DNA from: Nesterenkonia sp. F
GTDB taxonomy: Bacteria > Actinomycetota > Actinomycetes > Actinomycetales > Micrococcaceae
Direction of reading: 5' to 3'
Length of the DNA: 45,194 nucleotides
Assembly: GCF_000220985.1 (NCBI RefSeq)
Contig: NZ_AFRW01000057.1
Coordinates: 1 to 45,194, forward strand
Part shown: one piece after another, positions 42,070 through 45,194 of the stretch
Position numbering within the stretch: position 1 is the stretch's first letter
How the letters are laid out: each line of letters starts with the position of its first letter
Translations under genes and position numbers: made by a program
Notes under the pieces: generated by a model
The model's database searches: none
The model's input: only the letters and a program-made list of their open reading frames with translations
Told to the model about the DNA's origin: nothing

Positions 42070-43530
42070 ATGACTCGAGATGACGAGAGCTCGTTCTCCA
42101 CTCCGGCCGCGCCGCCGGCGCCGTCCGGGGACGTCGGCGTCTCCGACGAGCGGCGCATCCAGGAGGACATCCCCTGGGGCGTGCGGATCGCGGCGGCGTG
42201 GTCCTGGCGCGTCCTGCTCATCCTCGCCTTCACCGGCGTGCTCCTCTGGCTGCTCAGCTTCGTCAAGCTGCTGATCATCCCGCTGCTGATCGCCGCGCTG
42301 CTGGCGACGCTGCTGCGCCCGGTCCATGACTTCCTCCGGCGTCTGAAGTTCCCGTCCCTGCTGGCCTCCATCTCCTCGATCCTGTTGCTGCTCGCCGTCG
42401 TCAACGGCCTGCTGTACCTGGTCGGCCAGGAGCTGGTCCAGGGCTTCGCGGAGATGACCGACCAAGTCCGCGTCGGCGTGCTGGAACTGGTGCGCCTGGC
42501 CGAGGACGCCGGTCAGCAGCTGGGCGTCACCGTCTCCACCGAGGAGTTCGACCGCTGGCTGCAGCAGGCCCAGCAGTACGTCCAGGACAATTCGAGCTCG
42601 CTGCTCGGCGGCGCGGTGAGCATCGGCTCGACGGCCGGCAACATCGTCGTCGGACTCATCCTGGCGCTGTTCACGCTGATCTTCTTCCTGGCCGACGGCG
42701 AGCGGCTGTGGCGCTTCGGCGTGCAGTTCGTCCCGAGCAAGTTCCGCCCGGCCGTCCACGGCGCCGGCCGCACCGGCTGGACGGCGCTGGGCTCCTACGT
42801 GCGCGTGCAGGTCTTCGTCGCCGCGGTCGACGCGGTGGGCATCGGGATCGGTGCGCAGCTGCTGGGCGTCCCGCTGGCCCTGCCGGTGGCGGTGCTGGTC
42901 TTCCTCGGCTCCTTCATCCCGGTGGTCGGCGCGGTGGCGACCGGGGCGATCGCGATCATCCTCGCGCTGGTGGCCAACGGACCGATCAACGCGCTGCTGA
43001 TGCTCGGCGTGGTGCTGCTGGTCCAGCAGATCGAGTCCAACGTGCTGCAGCCGATCGTCATGGGCAAGGCCGTGCGGCTGCACCCGCTGGCGGTGGTGCT
43101 CGCGGTGACCGCCGGGACCACGCTGCTGGGCATCGTCGGCGCGCTCTTCGCCGTGCCGGTGCTGGCCTTCATCAATCGCTCCACCCGCTATATCGTGCGC
43201 GAGGAGTGGCGGCACGATGACGTCGCCCTGGCGATGGAGCGCGAGCAGCGGCTCGAGGCCGCGCGCCGGGACGTGCCGCCGGAGCCCGACGAGTCGGCGG
43301 ACGAGGAGGCCCTGGCCGGACTGAAGCGCCGGCTGAAGGAGACCGTGCCCGCGCTGGATCCCGAACGGCGCGCGGCCCGCGGGGAGTCCGGGGACCCCGA
43401 CGCCTCCGGACCCTCCGACGCCGTCCGCCGGTCGCGCCGCTCGGCGACCGGCGAGGCAGAGACCCGAGGCGCCGCCGACCGTTCCCGCGGCGTCGACGAG
43501 GACCGACGACACGCTGAGGATGAGGAATGA
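42070..43530 (+). CDS. AI-2E-family transporter (UPF0118 permease)
   Basis: 486 residues. After a polar N-terminus of about 45 residues it has two opening helices (VLLILAFTGVLLWLLSFVKLLIIPLLIAALLATLL region), a long soluble segment, and the family core with VVGLILALFTLIFFLADG, VFLGSFIPVVGAVATG and VVLLVQQIESNVLQPIVMG, the diagnostic motif of the AI-2E/PerM family. The C-terminal 90 residues are a charged, disordered tail. Export roles differ between members, so the substrate is open. ATG 42070 is chosen because CACTAT lies seven bases upstream (leaderless type). GTG 42025, with a GGAGGAGGT site, is the alternative and would add 15 residues. Its stop overlaps ilvA (ATGA). Confidence 0.88.
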   Translation: MTRDDESSFSTPAAPPAPSGDVGVSDERRIQEDIPWGVRIAAAWSWRVLLILAFTGVLLWLLSFVKLLIIPLLIAALLATLLRPVHDFLRRLKFPSLLASISSILLLLAVVNGLLYLVGQELVQGFAEMTDQVRVGVLELVRLAEDAGQQLGVTVSTEEFDRWLQQAQQYVQDNSSSLLGGAVSIGSTAGNIVVGLILALFTLIFFLADGERLWRFGVQFVPSKFRPAVHGAGRTGWTALGSYVRVQVFVAAVDAVGIGIGAQLLGVPLALPVAVLVFLGSFIPVVGAVATGAIAIILALVANGPINALLMLGVVLLVQQIESNVLQPIVMGKAVRLHPLAVVLAVTAGTTLLGIVGALFAVPVLAFINRSTRYIVREEWRHDDVALAMEREQRLEAARRDVPPEPDESADEEALAGLKRRLKETVPALDPERRAARGESGDPDASGPSDAVRRSRRSATGEAETRGAADRSRGVDEDRRHAEDEE

Positions 43531-44807
43531 CCCAGACTGAGAACGACTCCGCCGTCACGCCCCCGGGCCACGGACTGAGCGTCACGCTCGACGACGTCCG
43601 CGCCGCCCGCGAGCTGCTCGACGGGGTCATCGTCCACACCCCGTTGGAGCACTCCCGGGCGCTGGGGCGGATGATGAACGCCACTGTGCACCTGAAGTGC
43701 GAGAACCTGCAGCGCGCGGGCTCCTTCAAGGTGCGCGGGGCCTATGTGCGGATGTCGCGGCTGAGCGAGGAGGAGAAGGCCCGCGGCGTCGTCGCCGCCT
43801 CCGCCGGCAACCACGCCCAGGGCGTGGCCCTGGCGGCGAAGAAGCTGGGCATCTCGGCGACGATCTACATGCCGCGCGGCGTGGCGCTGCCCAAGCTCGC
43901 CGCCACCCGCGACCACGGCGCCGACGTCGTGCTGCACGGCTCCAACGTCGACGAGGCGCTGGCCGAGGCCCAGCGCCAGTCCGAGGAGACCGGGGCGGTG
44001 TTCATCCACCCGTTCAACAGCACCGACGTCGTCTCCGGCCAGGGGACGATCGGCCTGGAGATCCTCGACGAGGAGCCCGAGGTCGACACGGTCATCATGG
44101 GCATCGGCGGCGGCGGCCTGCTGGCCGGCAACGCCGTGGCGCTGAAGCAGGAGGCCGCCCGGCGCGGCCGGCACCTGCGGATCATCGGCGTGCAGGCCGA
44201 GAACGCGGCGGCCTACCCGCCGTCGCTGGCCGCCGACGCGCTGGTCCCGCTGAAGGGCGTGCGCACCATCGCCGACGGCATCGCCGTCGGCCAGCCCGGT
44301 GAGATCCCCTTCGAGATCATCAAGGAGCTGGTCGACGAGGTCGTCACCGTCAGCGAGGACGCCATCGCCGAGGCGCTGATCTTTCTGATGGAGCGTTCGA
44401 AGATGGTCGTCGAGCCGGCCGGAGCCGTCGGCGTGGCCGCGCTGATGGAGGGCAAGCTGGCGTCGCTGGGCATCGAGGCGGAGAACATCGTCGCGGTGCT
44501 CTCCGGCGGCAACATCGACCCGATGCTGATGCTCAAGGTCATCCAGCGCGGCCTCTCGGCCGCCGACCGCTTCCTGACCGTGAAACTGATGCTCAAGGAC
44601 CGGCCCGGTGAGCTGGCGATGATCTCGCGGATCGTCTCCGAGACCGACGCCAACGTCATCGGCGTCGACCACACGCGCATCGGCGGCGAGCTGTCGATGG
44701 GCGACGTCGCGCTGGTGATCAACATGGAGACCAAGGGCGCCGAGCACTCCTCCCTGGTGCTCAACAGCCTGCGCGCCGAGGGCTATGAGCCGATGGTGCT
44801 GAACTGA
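43527..44807 (+). CDS. ilvA: Threonine ammonia-lyase (threonine deaminase)
   Basis: PLP enzyme that turns threonine into 2-oxobutanoate, the first step toward isoleucine, or that breaks threonine down. 426 residues. The PLP lysine is Lys68 in GSFKVRGA, the phosphate-binding GIGGGGLLAGN follows later, and ASAGNHAQGVA is the substrate Ser/Asn loop. A single ACT-like domain at the end (LKDRPGELAMISRIVSETDANVIG) fits the shorter actinobacterial type rather than the long biosynthetic enzyme with two regulatory lobes. It overlaps the AI-2E gene upstream and the next small gene by one base (TGATG). Confidence 0.95.
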   Translation: MTQTENDSAVTPPGHGLSVTLDDVRAARELLDGVIVHTPLEHSRALGRMMNATVHLKCENLQRAGSFKVRGAYVRMSRLSEEEKARGVVAASAGNHAQGVALAAKKLGISATIYMPRGVALPKLAATRDHGADVVLHGSNVDEALAEAQRQSEETGAVFIHPFNSTDVVSGQGTIGLEILDEEPEVDTVIMGIGGGGLLAGNAVALKQEAARRGRHLRIIGVQAENAAAYPPSLAADALVPLKGVRTIADGIAVGQPGEIPFEIIKELVDEVVTVSEDAIAEALIFLMERSKMVVEPAGAVGVAALMEGKLASLGIEAENIVAVLSGGNIDPMLMLKVIQRGLSAADRFLTVKLMLKDRPGELAMISRIVSETDANVIGVDHTRIGGELSMGDVALVINMETKGAEHSSLVLNSLRAEGYEPMVLN

Positions 44808-45139
44808 TGGGGGCGCTCGCGGGGACCCTCGCCCTCGGCGCGGCGACGACGGCGCAGCAGGCACCCGCGGAGGGCTCCGCCGCCGGAGATGCGCTGCTGA
44901 TGGTGCTCACCGGCGTCATGTGGGCGCTGAGCCTGGCGGCGCTGGCCGGGATCGCCTGGCTGATGGGCCGCTGGATGCAGAATCGCGAGGCTCGGCGCAG
45001 GGCCCCGGCCGAGGACGGCTCCGCCGGCCGGACGAGCGCCGTGCGCGGACGCCGGCCGGGCTCGCGCGCCGCCCGGCGCAGCGTCCGCCGCGGGAAGCGA
45101 CGCCAGGACAACGCCAGCGACCTCGACGGCTGGGCCTGA
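44807..45139 (+). CDS. Hypothetical small membrane protein
   Basis: 110 residues with one clear membrane helix (ALLMVLTGVMWALSLAALAGIAWLMG, about residues 29-54), possibly preceded by a short signal-like segment (GTLALGAATTAQQA). The C-terminal half is strongly basic (many Arg) and low in complexity, so it should face the cytoplasm. I recognise no family. It is coupled in translation to ilvA by a one-base overlap. The last 55 bases of the window hold nothing I can identify. Confidence 0.7.
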   Translation: MGALAGTLALGAATTAQQAPAEGSAAGDALLMVLTGVMWALSLAALAGIAWLMGRWMQNREARRRAPAEDGSAGRTSAVRGRRPGSRAARRSVRRGKRRQDNASDLDGWA

Positions 45140-45194
45140 GCCGGACGGCCGGGACCTGAGTCGGCGTGCCGGCCTCCATCGCGCGGCGCGCGAC

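Overview
The window is very GC-rich, with third codon positions almost always G or C, frequent GTG starts, stop-start overlaps of one or four bases and many leaderless start signals. It also has an sdhCDAB operon, a type VII (ESX-like) secretion locus, BioQ-type biotin control and a DUF501/FtsB/Ppx block. Together these indicate an actinobacterium, most likely of the Micrococcales (Micrococcaceae-like, for example near Nesterenkonia, Kocuria or Arthrobacter). The genus is an inference.

Layout. 1-5.6 kb: the 5' part of a DHA2-type MFS transporter (minus strand), then on the plus strand a small membrane protein, exonuclease III, a frame-broken Lrp/AsnC ligand-domain protein, TrpS and a YihY/BrkB membrane protein. 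5.7-7.1 kb: an AbiEi-like winged-helix plus DUF559-like nuclease gene bracketed by two long related hairpins, the most intriguing structure here. 7.2-10.8 kb: succinate dehydrogenase sdhC-D-A-B on the minus strand, with a perfect 36-base palindrome inside the operon. 11.2-16.4 kb: ManC, an M20 amidohydrolase, cytidine deaminase, thymidine phosphorylase and a DedA protein. The deaminase and phosphorylase form a pyrimidine salvage pair.

16.5-24.5 kb: a compact type VII secretion locus. EccC, a MinD-like ATPase, EccD and a small membrane protein are on the minus strand. They face away from two WXG100-like genes, neither of which has the WXG tryptophan. A mycosin-like serine protease lies separately at 30.5 kb. 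24.6-33.6 kb: adenosine deaminase, MazG, enolase, FtsB, DUF501, Ppx/GppA, the S8 protease and type II NADH dehydrogenase. This looks like core chromosome.

33.7-39.4 kb: a tRNA with a Leu(UAA) anticodon on a class I body, then a carbohydrate island. The island has a lone sugar-binding lipoprotein and a LacI regulator on the minus strand, and a divergent operon of Gfo/Idh/MocA oxidoreductase, PmoA-like (DUF6807) protein and cupin. The same palindrome, close to TGTGATCGGTCACA, lies in the promoters on both sides, so the LacI protein probably controls both. 39.4-40.8 kb: BioY and a frame-broken BioN (EcfT) under a BioQ-type operator, with no ATPase gene. 41-45 kb: a BI-1/YccA-family protein, an AI-2E-family permease, threonine ammonia-lyase (IlvA) and a small membrane protein.

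Quality note. Reading-frame breaks of one or two bases occur in or at the start of five genes (MFS, Lrp/AsnC, EccC, sugar-binding protein, EcfT). Most can be explained by a single extra or missing base in a short G or C run. This suggests residual indel errors in the sequence, although real decay cannot be excluded.
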